Below are positions 33,280 to 41,852 of a stretch of DNA of 45,174 nucleotides, piece after piece; position 1 is the stretch's first letter; each line of letters opens with the position of its first letter. Under the pieces are notes generated by a model. That model saw nothing but the letters and a program-made list of their open reading frames with translations, did no database searches and was not told the DNA's origin. The stretch spans positions 1 through 45,174 of the forward strand of contig NZ_FUFN01000009.1 of assembly GCF_900162615.1 (NCBI RefSeq), written 5' to 3'. Position numbers and translations under genes: made by a program. The stretch comes from Virgibacillus proomii (GTDB lineage: Bacteria; Bacillota; Bacilli; Bacillales; Amphibacillaceae).

Positions 33280-34869
33280 CTAATCTACTTCCGGTTTTAA
33301 TTGTTCTTGTTGTCGTAAAATGACTCTACGCGTTTTTCCGGAGGGCGTTTTCGGCAGTTCATGAATGAACTCAATTTTTCTTGGATATTTATAGGGACCT
33401 GTCATTGCTTTTACATGATTTTGCAGCTCGGTTATTAAGTCATCCGTTGGTTGAACTCCTTCTTTTAGAACAATAAAAGCCTTCACAATGTTTCCACGTA
33501 TTTCATCCGGACTCGCAATTACTGCACATTCTTGAACCACCGGATGCTTTACAAGCGCATCTTCCACTTCAAATGGACCTATTGTATAACCGGAGCTAAT
33601 GATAATATCATCCCTTCTTCCTTCAAACCAAAAGTAACCGTCTTTATCCTTATAAGCTTGGTCACCAGTAATATAATAGTCTCCTCGCCTTGATCTCTTA
33701 GTACGTTCGGTATCCTTATAATATTCTTTAAAAAGGGCAGGACAATCAAGTTTTACAGCAATGTCACCTACTTCACCTGAAGCAACGAGCTTGCCATCTT
33801 CGTCAATAATATCGACCTCATTACCTGGTGTTGGTTTTCCCATGGATCCAGGTTTCACCTCCATATCTTTTAAAAATCCAAGTAATAATGTATTTTCTGT
33901 CTGGCCATAACCATCACGAACCGTTATATTAAAATACCGTTTAAATGTATTAATGACTTCAACATTTAATGGTTCACCAGCTGAAACAGCGCTATGCAAT
34001 GCGGGTAATTGATACTTATCAAGGTTATCAGCTTTTGCCATCATCCGATATTCTGTAGGTGTACTACAGAGTACATTAATCTGGTAATCAGCTAGTAATT
34101 GTAAGTGTTTATTGGCACTAAATTTTCCGTTATAGACAAACCCGGTTGCTCCAGAACCAAGGACAGAAAGAAATGGGCTCCACACCCATTTTTGCCAGCC
34201 CGGGCTGGCTGTCGCCCAAACTCGATCTCCCTCGTTAATCGCCAACCAATGATGAGCTGCAATTTTAAAATGGGCATATCCCCAGCCATGAGTATGTACA
34301 ACACCTTTTGGATTACCAGTTGTTCCGGATGTGTATGGCAAAAAAGCAATATCATCTTTACTAGTAGAAACAATTTCTAAACGATTACTAGCATCGTCTA
34401 TTAGTCCATCCAAATAAAACCAGTTATCTTCAGTCTTTCCAATCACAAATTTAATCAGCTGACCGTATTCTTGAATACCAGTAAATTGATCAACATAAGG
34501 ATAATAGCTGACAACCCCGCTAACTCCGCCATGTGTAATACGATATTGTAAGTCCTTTGTCCGTAACATCTCAGAACTTGGAATAATAATAATACCGGTT
34601 TTCAGTGCTGCTAAATATACTTCATAAGCTGCTAATAAGCGCGGTAACATGACTAAAATTTTATCTCCTTTTTTCAATCCACTATCAAGGAAAACGTTTC
34701 CAATTTGATTTGCCCTTTTTATAAGCTCCCTATATGTAAGTGTGTGAGTATCTCCTGAATGATCCTCCATAATTAAGGCTAGTTTTTCTGGATCTTGTGC
34801 ATGGCGCTCCATTTCCATCGCGATATTATAATGATCCGGAGCAATTAATGCCTCTCTGTTCAATCTCAT
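33280..34869 (-). CDS. acyl-CoA synthetase of the acetate/medium-chain type (AcsA/MbcS-like)
   Basis: A 529-residue adenylate-forming enzyme that makes acyl-CoA from a carboxylate, ATP and CoA. The phosphate loop YTSGTTGNPKG, DGYGQTEN, GRRDDIIISSGYTIGP hinge region and the C-terminal TPSGKTRR with the catalytic lysine are all present. Domain order is the usual large N-terminal and small mobile C-terminal part. Length and motifs fit medium-chain or methylbutyryl-CoA synthetases more than acetyl-CoA synthetase (about 570-650 residues), but specificity cannot be read with confidence. A TTG at 34863 has better spacing to AAAGGAG than the ATG used here. Confidence 0.88.
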   Translation of the reverse strand: MRLNREALIAPDHYNIAMEMERHAQDPEKLALIMEDHSGDTHTLTYRELIKRANQIGNVFLDSGLKKGDKILVMLPRLLAAYEVYLAALKTGIIIIPSSEMLRTKDLQYRITHGGVSGVVSYYPYVDQFTGIQEYGQLIKFVIGKTEDNWFYLDGLIDDASNRLEIVSTSKDDIAFLPYTSGTTGNPKGVVHTHGWGYAHFKIAAHHWLAINEGDRVWATASPGWQKWVWSPFLSVLGSGATGFVYNGKFSANKHLQLLADYQINVLCSTPTEYRMMAKADNLDKYQLPALHSAVSAGEPLNVEVINTFKRYFNITVRDGYGQTENTLLLGFLKDMEVKPGSMGKPTPGNEVDIIDEDGKLVASGEVGDIAVKLDCPALFKEYYKDTERTKRSRRGDYYITGDQAYKDKDGYFWFEGRRDDIIISSGYTIGPFEVEDALVKHPVVQECAVIASPDEIRGNIVKAFIVLKEGVQPTDDLITELQNHVKAMTGPYKYPRKIEFIHELPKTPSGKTRRVILRQQEQLKPEVD

Positions 34870-34928
34870 CCACTCCTTTTTTAAAATTATATCAAAAGTT
34901 ATGAAAATTTTAAATAACTTAATAATTA

Positions 34929-34971
34929 AAACGCCCTTAAAGAAAAAACTTTATTTTCCTTAAGAGCGTAA
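34929..34971 (-). terminator. pdaA terminator
   Basis: On the minus strand ACGCTCTTAAGGAAAA pairs with TTTTCTTTAAGGGCGT with two mismatches and continues TTTAATT. It lies between pdaA and the acyl-CoA synthetase gene, both on the minus strand. Confidence 0.7.
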
Positions 34972-35110
34972 GTTCCAATCGGAGTATTTGATAAGTTTAA
35001 ATGGCAACTATTTGTTGCGAGTGGAAATCTTAACAAGATACCCCTAGAAGATTAAAGACTCGAGTTGTATTTTCAACTTCTTATAAGACAAGAAAGTGCC
35101 TTACCTTCCT

Positions 35111-35902
35111 CTAGTAGCCGTAAATCGGTTCAGGTAATTGGTCTTTTAAAACAAGATCATCTAAACTTTTAAAAGTATAACCTTGCTTTTTCAATTCTTT
35201 AATGATTTTATCCAAAGCTTGAGCATTATCAGACGAAACAGTGTGCAGTAAAATAATCGCTCCTGGATGAATTTGCTTCATTGTCTGTTCATAAGCATAC
35301 TTCCATCCTTTTTGTTTATTTGTCTCCCAATCCTTAAACGCTAAAGACCAAAATACATGAATGTACCCTAATTCATTAGCCCACTTTAGTGTTTTTTTAC
35401 TGAACATTCCTCTCGGTGGACGCAAATATTTCATATCTTTTTGATCAGAAACCTCAGCAACTGCAGCTTCTAAATCTTCTAATTCCTTTTTAATACTTGC
35501 TCTTGTCATTATCGAAAAATCCGGATGATGGTAAGAGTGATTCCCGATAATATGTCCTTCATCCACCATTCGCTTAACTAAATCTGATTCACTTTTCACA
35601 TAATGTCCAGTAACGAAAAAAGTTGCAGGAACACCATGTTTTTTTAATACTTGAAGAATATCGGCTGTATATCCTTGTTCATAACCATTATCAAATGTTA
35701 AATATACATTTTTTTCACCTGAATCATCTACATAATAAGAACCATAAGCGTCTAACATCGTTTTATATTTTCCTATATCCGGAATCTCGTGATTGTTATT
35801 TCTGCTATATCCCCAACCATAGCCGCTGGCAGCTACAGACGGAATAAGAATAACGGAAATAGTAAGCCAAACAAGTACGAAACAAACATTAATTTTTTTC
35901 AC
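35111..35902 (-). CDS. pdaA: delta-lactam-biosynthetic peptidoglycan deacetylase PdaA
   Basis: A 263-residue protein, the same length as B. subtilis PdaA. A signal peptide (about 1-25, ending SVAAS) is followed by a NodB-type deacetylase domain. The first motif reads TFDNGYEQGYT, with Asn in place of the second Asp as in PdaA. The metal-binding motif is GNHSYHHPD and the third is LRPPRGMFS. PdaA deacetylates N-acetylmuramic acid so that muramic delta-lactam forms in spore cortex. GTG start with CAGGTGATC upstream. Expression in the forespore is expected. Confidence 0.93.
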   Translation of the reverse strand: MKKINVCFVLVWLTISVILIPSVAASGYGWGYSRNNNHEIPDIGKYKTMLDAYGSYYVDDSGEKNVYLTFDNGYEQGYTADILQVLKKHGVPATFFVTGHYVKSESDLVKRMVDEGHIIGNHSYHHPDFSIMTRASIKKELEDLEAAVAEVSDQKDMKYLRPPRGMFSKKTLKWANELGYIHVFWSLAFKDWETNKQKGWKYAYEQTMKQIHPGAIILLHTVSSDNAQALDKIIKELKKQGYTFKSLDDLVLKDQLPEPIYGY

Positions 35903-35956
35903 AATTGATCACCTGTTTTTTGGTTTTACTATGTTCCGTTTGCTTGATTTTTATTC

Positions 35957-37267
35957 CTACAAAATAATTGCTGCAACCCAACCAAATAAAAATAATGGTA
36001 TATTATAATGAATAAACGTTGGAACTACCGTATCCCAAATATGGTGATGGTTTCCATCCGCATTTAGCCCTGAAGTCGGTCCAAGGGTGCTATCAGACGC
36101 AGGGGAACCTGCATCACCTAATGCACCAGCTGTTCCTATTAAAGCTGCTGTAGCTATCGGAGAAAATCCTGCTGCCAAGCAAATAGGTACATATAATGAT
36201 GCTAGAATTGGAATCGTTCCAAAAGAAGAACCGATACCAATTGTTACGATTAAACCAACTAACAATAGAATAAATGCAATCAATGGCTTGTTTTCGCCCA
36301 AAAAGCCCGATGTTGCTTCTACTAAAGCATTTACCGCACCAGTTTCTGTTAAAATATGTCCATACCCTGAAGCAATCAACATAACAAAAGCGATCGTACC
36401 CATCATTCCGATGCCTTCGGTTACAACCCGATCACCTTTACTGAACGGAACCGTTGAAAAAGCAAACATTAAAACAAGGCCTGTCAATGCACCGACAACT
36501 AAATTTTGCGTGATAATCTGAATTACTAAGGCAGCGGTTATCGCTACAAGCGTAAAAAAGTGCTGTTTGGTAAACACTGTGCTTTTTTTTATCTCTTCAG
36601 CCCCTATATCTTGAACATTTTCCGTACTTCCTGGATAGAGCCGATCTTTTCGATACGTGAATAAAACTGCTATTAATAAACCTACAATCATTCCTGATCC
36701 AGGGATGAGCATAGATAAAGCTGATTCACTAACCGTAACACTCGCACCATTTTGATTCATCCCTTCTACAATAGTTTCATGAAAAATTAAACCAAAGCCC
36801 GCTGGAATGAGAATATAAGGCGCCTTTACTCCAAAAGTTAGTGCAGCTGCAACTGCCCGACGATCTAATCGCATTTTATCAAATAAGGTTAATAATGGTG
36901 GAATTAATATTGGGATAAATGCAATATGCACAGGGATTAAATTTTGAGACAAGGAGGCTACACCAGCAATGACTAATACCATCATCGTCTTTTTACCAGT
37001 TAAAACTCGGATTAAAAAATTTACTAATAAAGACGTGATTCCTGTATAACTAATGGCTACAGCAAAAGCTCCTAATAGGATATAACTAAGGGCTGTATTC
37101 GCTCCACCTCCCATTCCACTAACTAATAAGTCGACAGACTCTACTAAATCTAAACCTGATAATAAACCCGCTGTTATTGCTGCAGCAATAATTGCAATAA
37201 TAACGTTAACACGTAATAAACTTAATATTGTCATCATAAGAACAGATATAACAACAACCCATTCCAT
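35957..37267 (-). CDS. NhaC/YuiF-type membrane transporter (Na+/H+ antiporter family)
   Basis: A 436-residue membrane protein with about eleven to twelve segments. It belongs to the large family annotated as Na+/H+ antiporters or amino-acid carriers (YuiF-like). The diagnostic part near the C-terminus is GALGDAGSPASDSTLGPTSG followed by NADGNHHHIWDTVVPTF; an N-terminal GMGGGANTALSYILLG is the matching inverted half. The actual substrate (sodium or an amino acid) is unresolved. A 42-bp palindrome overlaps its likely promoter. Confidence 0.82.
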   Translation of the reverse strand: MEWVVVISVLMMTILSLLRVNVIIAIIAAAITAGLLSGLDLVESVDLLVSGMGGGANTALSYILLGAFAVAISYTGITSLLVNFLIRVLTGKKTMMVLVIAGVASLSQNLIPVHIAFIPILIPPLLTLFDKMRLDRRAVAAALTFGVKAPYILIPAGFGLIFHETIVEGMNQNGASVTVSESALSMLIPGSGMIVGLLIAVLFTYRKDRLYPGSTENVQDIGAEEIKKSTVFTKQHFFTLVAITAALVIQIITQNLVVGALTGLVLMFAFSTVPFSKGDRVVTEGIGMMGTIAFVMLIASGYGHILTETGAVNALVEATSGFLGENKPLIAFILLLVGLIVTIGIGSSFGTIPILASLYVPICLAAGFSPIATAALIGTAGALGDAGSPASDSTLGPTSGLNADGNHHHIWDTVVPTFIHYNIPLFLFGWVAAIIL

Positions 37268-37284
37268 GCTTGTTCCCCACTTTC

Positions 37285-37333
37285 TTTCTCTTTAATACTT
37301 TATCATGATAAAGTATTAAAGAGAAAAAATCAA
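37285..37333 (-). promoter_or_regulatory. promoter overlapped by a perfect 42-bp palindrome
   Basis: Positions 37285-37326 are perfectly self-complementary: TTTCTCTTTAATACTTTATC, then A and its reverse complement. On the minus strand -35 TTGATT (37328-37333) and -10 TATCAT (37305-37310) are 17 bp apart, so the -10 sits at the palindrome centre. It ends about 18 nt before the antiporter start codon. It could be a repressor operator, a 5' RNA hairpin near the ribosome binding site, or both. Confidence 0.8.
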
Positions 37334-37547
37334 CCTTTATTTTCATTTTCTTTTACTTCAGATTATTTTTTGTTGCAAGAAAATATTCATATTTAATTAA
37401 GCTACCGAAGTTAACGGTAGCTTAACATCGCCTTGATCATCGAATGTATACAAATAAATGAGAAGTAAATACAGTGTAACTTCATTCAAAAAGTGCTTTT
37501 CTCTCGAAGTAAAATCCTAATGCAATCTTAGATGCGAATTAAATAAA
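37334..37547 (+). repeat. gene-free stretch with a HEARO-like 5' fragment
   Basis: A short hairpin GCTACCG/CGGTAGC lies at 37402-37424. GTGTAACTTCATTCAAAAAG at 37473-37492, after AAATACA, is the start of a HEARO-like element and extends to about 37510 with TTTTCTCTCGAAG. The rest is unrecognised. Confidence 0.5.
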
Positions 37548-37722
37548 GTAAAACTTCATTCCGTGGAACGCTTTTTAAACGGAATGTTAGTATTACAAGG
37601 GTATGACCTAAAGGCCCTTAAACCAATCGGGCATTTAGGTGCCGTTTTCTACCACTTTGACTTCTCTGTGTTCCTTTAACTCTTGAAGAGGGAGTATTAC
37701 GGCGCCTTACATGCGGGATAAA
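37548..37722 (+). repeat. HEARO-like element, copy 7
   Basis: It starts GTAAAACTTCATTCCG after AAATAAA and ends GCGCCTTACATGCGGGATAAA at 37702-37722. Hairpin I CATTCCG...CGGAATG, the TAAAGGCCC/GGGCATTTA hairpin and the terminal hairpin are present. Confidence 0.75.
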
Positions 37723-37751
37723 GTTAATGTTGTTGGTACCGCCAGAAAAAA

Positions 37752-38549
37752 TTATTTCAAACGATAGGAAAATGACACATGATCTTGAATAGGTATCCAT
37801 GCTCCTATACCTTGCTTCGTAACATTTTTAATGACGATTGATTTTTTCGATCCCTTTAGCTGCAAATAGACTTCTCCAAAAGTAACCTGACCTTTTTCGT
37901 TCACTGCCGGCGCATAGGAAGATAGTACAGCAGTTTTATCAACAGGTACTTTATACGTATTATCTTTTTTCGTATTTTTACCAATAACGGTCTCATAGGA
38001 AAGAGGTAGTTTTGTTTTTTCTTTCGATTTTAACAGCATCATCTTTTTCACATCAGAGGGATCGTTAATTTTATTGGTTAACGCACCCTTCACCTCTTTT
38101 TGCTCTTGCTGTACATAATTCAACTCTTGCTGTTCATCCCCACTTATATTATTAAGCTCATTTTTATTGATCTCTTGATATTCCCAATTAATTGTTGTTT
38201 CTAACGACTCATAATTTAATGGCCACCGTCCTAAATAGACCATTCCTCGATATCCGATAGCGATAGGTGAAGGATTTAAACTAGTCTCATTTAACATCTT
38301 AATTAGTACGGGATTTTCAATTTTAATTTTTAGATCGTCCATTAATTCTTTTGTAAGTTCACTAGGCTCAATAACCTCTTCATCCTCTGTCGAATTAGGG
38401 AATGTATTATCTTTCGAGATATTCAACACATGATTGGGAATCTCAAAGGACTCCTTTTTATTCTTTGCTGCGCTTATACTATTCATTGAAAAAACGGAAG
38501 CAAGCAAGATTACCATGATGAAGAAGTATAATTGACTTCGTTTATTCAT
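37752..38549 (-). CDS. yfkD: YfkD family secreted protein
   Basis: A 265-residue protein, the length of B. subtilis YfkD. It has a signal peptide (about 1-27, ending SISAA) and a soluble extracytoplasmic part rich in Lys and Glu. Segments such as PIAIGYRGMVYLGRWPL and ATLGAWIPIQDH-like GIGAWIPIQDHVSFSYRLK at the end are recognised from the family. The yfkD and pdaA homologues also lie near each other in B. subtilis. Function is unknown. Confidence 0.85.
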   Translation of the reverse strand: MNKRSQLYFFIMVILLASVFSMNSISAAKNKKESFEIPNHVLNISKDNTFPNSTEDEEVIEPSELTKELMDDLKIKIENPVLIKMLNETSLNPSPIAIGYRGMVYLGRWPLNYESLETTINWEYQEINKNELNNISGDEQQELNYVQQEQKEVKGALTNKINDPSDVKKMMLLKSKEKTKLPLSYETVIGKNTKKDNTYKVPVDKTAVLSSYAPAVNEKGQVTFGEVYLQLKGSKKSIVIKNVTKQGIGAWIPIQDHVSFSYRLK

Positions 38550-38621
38550 ATGTCAAACCCTTTCTTTTTTCTTTAGTTTCTTTCTGACATATGAATTTTA
38601 TACCTTGAAAATATTAGTGTT

Positions 38622-39005
38622 TTACTCCATTACCTCTATTTTCTCTTCAATTTGAATACTATTTTCTACTGAGCGAATCATAGAACAATTTTTTCGTGCA
38701 ATCTTTAAACTTTTAGATAACTTTCCTTCATCTAATTGATGACCTTTTATCATAAAAAGCAAGGTTATTTTTTCAATTCTATTTGCTTCTACTTCATTCC
38801 TTACAATATTTGCTTTTATTCGCATATCCTCTATTTGAATACGCTGTTTATCGAGGATTTTTCGAAACACAGATCCACTGCAGCTAGCAATCGATGCTAC
38901 CATTAGCTGATAAGGGCGGAAACCAAATTGGGCATTCCCAGAAATATCAAGTTGCCCATACTCTAAATCCGTTTTAAAACCGTGCTCCCTTAAGTCGAAC
39001 TCCAT
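38622..39005 (-). CDS. OsmC family peroxiredoxin-like protein
   Basis: A 127-residue OsmC/YhfA-type protein. The two family cysteines are in ASIASCSGSVFRKIL (about residue 42) and ARKNCSMIRSV (about residue 107). Family members reduce organic hydroperoxides, though the YhfA subgroup is less well characterised. GGAGGAATAG precedes the start. It probably forms a dimer with a shared active site. No regulator of the OhrR type is next to it. Confidence 0.85.
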   Translation of the reverse strand: MEFDLREHGFKTDLEYGQLDISGNAQFGFRPYQLMVASIASCSGSVFRKILDKQRIQIEDMRIKANIVRNEVEANRIEKITLLFMIKGHQLDEGKLSKSLKIARKNCSMIRSVENSIQIEEKIEVME

Positions 39006-39231
39006 TATCTATTCCTCCATTCATTAAAGCATGCTTATCTTGTACTATCATAAACGATTTTACCGCACCCTTCCCAGTAATTAGCCTGTTAAAATCCTTT
39101 TTACTATTATTCGTCAAAATTGGGATCTTTTGTTACCTTTACTCCATAAAAGCCTAAAATCTCATTCAGTGGCGCTTGTCTCTGCATCCTTCGATAACAA
39201 TTGAAGTAGAAATCTTTTAATGTGAGATAAA
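39006..39231. other. intergenic stretch upstream of the OsmC gene
   Basis: No gene or clear repeat is recognised before the HEARO-like element that starts at 39232. It should carry the promoter for the OsmC gene. Confidence 0.35.
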
Positions 39232-39389
39232 GTGAAACTTCATTCAGTAGGAGTTTTCTTCCATCTCCTACTGAATGTTAGCTTGAACGAATCGGGCATT
39301 TAGGTGCCGTTTTCTCACACTTAGACCATTTTGTATCAACTCAAGGCTCTTGAAGTGGGAGTATTACGGCACCTTACATGCGGGATAAA
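39232..39389 (+). repeat. HEARO-like element, copy 8 (short form)
   Basis: It starts GTGAAACTTCATTCAGTAGG after GAGATAAA and ends GCACCTTACATGCGGGATAAA. Hairpin I is CATTCAGTAGGAG with CTCCTACTGAATG, complementary throughout. Part of the second hairpin (the GGCCC side) is deleted, leaving TTGAACGAATCGGGCATTTA. Confidence 0.75.
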
Positions 39390-39512
39390 AACAAAGAAGG
39401 TCTATCTAATGAAAAAAGTAAACACTCCATCTGCACAACAAGCAAAATGAGTTTTTTAACTGCTCTTTTGCTTGGAAGGAATATATTGCACTTAATAGAT
39501 ACTAAAGCAAAT

Positions 39513-40211
39513 TTAAATGCCACTAGCTGTAACGAACTTACTATAATGAGCTTCTAGGCGGTCTTGAACAAACGAAATAAGTATACAAATGGGCCAATAG
39601 ATTAAAGCTACAAGTATATACATCGTCATGACATCAAATTCTCTTCCACCAACAATTTGCGCTTTCTGAAAAAGCTCTGGAACAGTAATTACAGCCGCTA
39701 ACGAAGTAGCCTTGATCAGATCCATAAATACATTCGTTAATGGAGGAATAGCAATTCTCGTTGCTTGAGGCAATATCACTTTTCGCAATGTTTGCCAATA
39801 AGTTAAATTTAATGCTTTGGCAGACTCCCATTGTCCTTTATCAATACTGTTTAAAGAAGCACGATTAATCTCTGCAATATAAGCTGCACTATTTAACCCA
39901 AACCCTAAGCAAGCAGCGGTTATCGCTGTCAATTCAACCCGAATAACCGGCAGTCCGAAATAAAGGATAAACAGAAAAACGAGCATCGGTGTTCCACGCA
40001 TAAATGAAATGTACACTCGTGCTGGCCACCGTAAAATAATCCATCTTGAGCTTCTAGCTAAAGCTAGAACTAACCCCAGTATTAAACCCATTAACATACC
40101 AACAATGGAAATAAGCAATGTCATCGGTAAACCACTTATTACAAATGGAAAATTTTCAATTGCTAATTGTACATTAAACAAATTACCTAAATCAATATTC
40201 TTAATAGCCAT
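39513..40211 (-). CDS. polar amino-acid ABC transporter permease
   Basis: A 232-residue HisMQ-type permease with five transmembrane segments. The coupling motif is around residue 130-160 (SIDKGQWESAKALNLTYWQT, then VILPQA). GLNSAAYIAEINRASL is also typical. The second of two adjacent ATG codons is better spaced from GGGGAG. The binding-protein gene lies upstream on the same strand, with a HEARO-like element in between. No ATPase gene is found in the window, so the transporter is incomplete here unless the ATPase is elsewhere. Confidence 0.9.
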   Translation of the reverse strand: MAIKNIDLGNLFNVQLAIENFPFVISGLPMTLLISIVGMLMGLILGLVLALARSSRWIILRWPARVYISFMRGTPMLVFLFILYFGLPVIRVELTAITAACLGFGLNSAAYIAEINRASLNSIDKGQWESAKALNLTYWQTLRKVILPQATRIAIPPLTNVFMDLIKATSLAAVITVPELFQKAQIVGGREFDVMTMYILVALIYWPICILISFVQDRLEAHYSKFVTASGI

Positions 40212-40326
40212 CATATCTCCCCTAGGTTTACTAATGCTTTATTACCGGTTTAACATCTCGATTTTTTTAAGTGACGACGGCTTGCAAAGATCCTTTATAG
40301 CCAATTAAAACGGCTTTAAGGATAAA

Positions 40327-40467
40327 GTGAAACTTCATTTCTTGGGGCTTTTACCAATAAATGTTAGATGAACGAATCGGGCATTTAGGTGCCGTTTTCT
40401 CACGCCTACTTCTCGTATTGCCTACACTCTTAAAGTGGGAGTATTACGGCACCTTATATGGGATAAA
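40327..40467 (+). repeat. HEARO-like element, copy 9, inside an amino-acid transport operon
   Basis: The element starts GTGAAACTTCATTTCTTGG after AGGATAAA and ends GCACCTTATATGGGATAAA-like. Hairpin I is CATTTCTTGG with CCAATAAATG. As in copy 8, the first arm of hairpin II is missing. It lies between the binding-protein and permease genes, on the opposite strand. Confidence 0.7.
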
Positions 40468-40471
40468 TTTT

Positions 40472-41353
40472 TTATAAATTGATTCCTTCTATTTCTTGAA
40501 TTTCACCTTTAGGCTTTTGTGACGCATCCTCTTGATAAAACTTTTTAGCAAGCTTAGATAGCGTACCATCTTTACGCATTTCTGTTAATGCATTGTTAAT
40601 TTCTTCAGTTAGCATGTCTGCACCTTTAGGAATGACGATAGCTTGTTCCGTGGGATGGAATTTTAAGTTTGGGTGCAAGTGAATATCAAATTCAGGAAAT
40701 CCTGCTACACCAAATTTGGATAAATAATAGTCATTAACAACAACGTCCGTTCGTCCATTATGCACATCACGTAAATATGCTTCATTAGGTGCATTTCCGT
40801 AAGTTATAACTTCAGCACCAAAATGCTCAGCAATTTGGCTATAAATAGTAGTTGCACCTCCACCAGCTTTTTTACCTTTTAAATCTTCCAGTGATTCAAT
40901 TCCTGAATTATCTTTTTTCCGTACAACCATTGTGGAATATGAATATTTATACGGTTCACTAAAATTAAAGGATTCTTTTCGTTTATCTGTAGCTTCAATA
41001 TCATTAGCAGCTACATCTATTCTTCCGCTTTTCACAGCTGGGAGCATGCTGTCAATTCCCATGATTTCAAAGGAAATTTTTAAATCAAGACGCTGCGCTA
41101 TTTCCTTCATCACTTCAACATCATAGCCAGTTAATTGTTCTTTTTTTTCTTCATTATCATAATAGGAAGCTGCGATTAGTGTTCCTGAAGTACCAACAAC
41201 GAGCTCCCCCTTTTTTTGTATTTCCGCCCATTTACTATCTGTTCCCCCTTTGTCTTTTTGGCTATTCTCATTATTCTTAGTGTTAGAACATGCAGCCAAT
41301 AAAACCAAAATAATAATAAATAATGACACCTGCTTTAAGAAATTCATATTCAT
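40472..41353 (-). CDS. amino-acid ABC transporter substrate-binding lipoprotein
   Basis: A 293-residue type-II binding protein. The signal peptide ends in the lipobox LAAC, with the lipidated cysteine near residue 22. SBP_bac_3 features are GYDVEVMKEIAQRLDL, DSMLPAVKSGRIDVAAN, TDKRKESFNFSEPY and NDYYLSKFGV. Such proteins bind polar amino acids or cystine. The stop lies only 5 bp from the HEARO-like element that separates it from the permease gene. Confidence 0.9.
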   Translation of the reverse strand: MNMNFLKQVSLFIIILVLLAACSNTKNNENSQKDKGGTDSKWAEIQKKGELVVGTSGTLIAASYYDNEEKKEQLTGYDVEVMKEIAQRLDLKISFEIMGIDSMLPAVKSGRIDVAANDIEATDKRKESFNFSEPYKYSYSTMVVRKKDNSGIESLEDLKGKKAGGGATTIYSQIAEHFGAEVITYGNAPNEAYLRDVHNGRTDVVVNDYYLSKFGVAGFPEFDIHLHPNLKFHPTEQAIVIPKGADMLTEEINNALTEMRKDGTLSKLAKKFYQEDASQKPKGEIQEIEGINL

Positions 41354-41356
41354 CAC

Positions 41357-41569
41357 TCTTCCTGTTATAATAATAAGTACATTAAGGATTGTAACAGATT
41401 GCTTTTAATAATTAAAATTAAAATAGATATATAAATTTCCTTGACTTTATTCGTTATAATGATAACATAATAATATATATTAAATAATAACTATTATAAA
41501 TTATAGTAAAGAAGATTTTATCATAGCATGTATAAGAAGCAAGACAAAGAATATTGCGGAACTACATTT
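41357..41569 (+). promoter_or_regulatory. divergent regulatory region with Per-box-like site
   Basis: TAATAACTATTATAA at 41485-41499 matches the Per box consensus at 12 of 14 fixed positions. Just upstream, TATAATGATAACATAATAAT shares AATGATAAC with the second palindrome at perR. TTGACT at 41441 may be a -35. The site could control the P-type ATPase gene, which in B. subtilis (zosA) is PerR-regulated, although nearly 350 bp lie between. Confidence 0.45.
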
Positions 41570-41826
41570 AGTGAGGGCTTTTCCTTCATCCCCTACTGAT
41601 AAGAAATAGAACAAAAAATAAAATCTCGAGTATCCTTGAAAAATTGCAATATGTCGTTGTCGAAGTTTTTCTTGTCTAAAAAAGAAAAATCTTTTATTAC
41701 GTGGATGTAATTCAACAAGCTTATCTGTTGATGTTGACCTAATTATGCAGATATTTAAGGTTCGTTTCCTGCTTTATATAGCATAGAATGCTACACGGTG
41801 AACTACGGTACCTTAATTGAGATAAT
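41570..41826 (+). repeat. HEARO-like element, degenerate copy (long form)
   Basis: Blocks such as AGAACAAAAAATAAAATC, CCTTGAAAAATTGCAATATG and TCGTTGTCGAAGTTTTTC match the long form near 28080-28160. The end ACTACGGTACCTTAATTGAG and ATAATA matches the element end. The start and first hairpin are not clear. Confidence 0.5.
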
Positions 41827-41852
41827 AGTATTATTGATAGGAGATGCAATGT

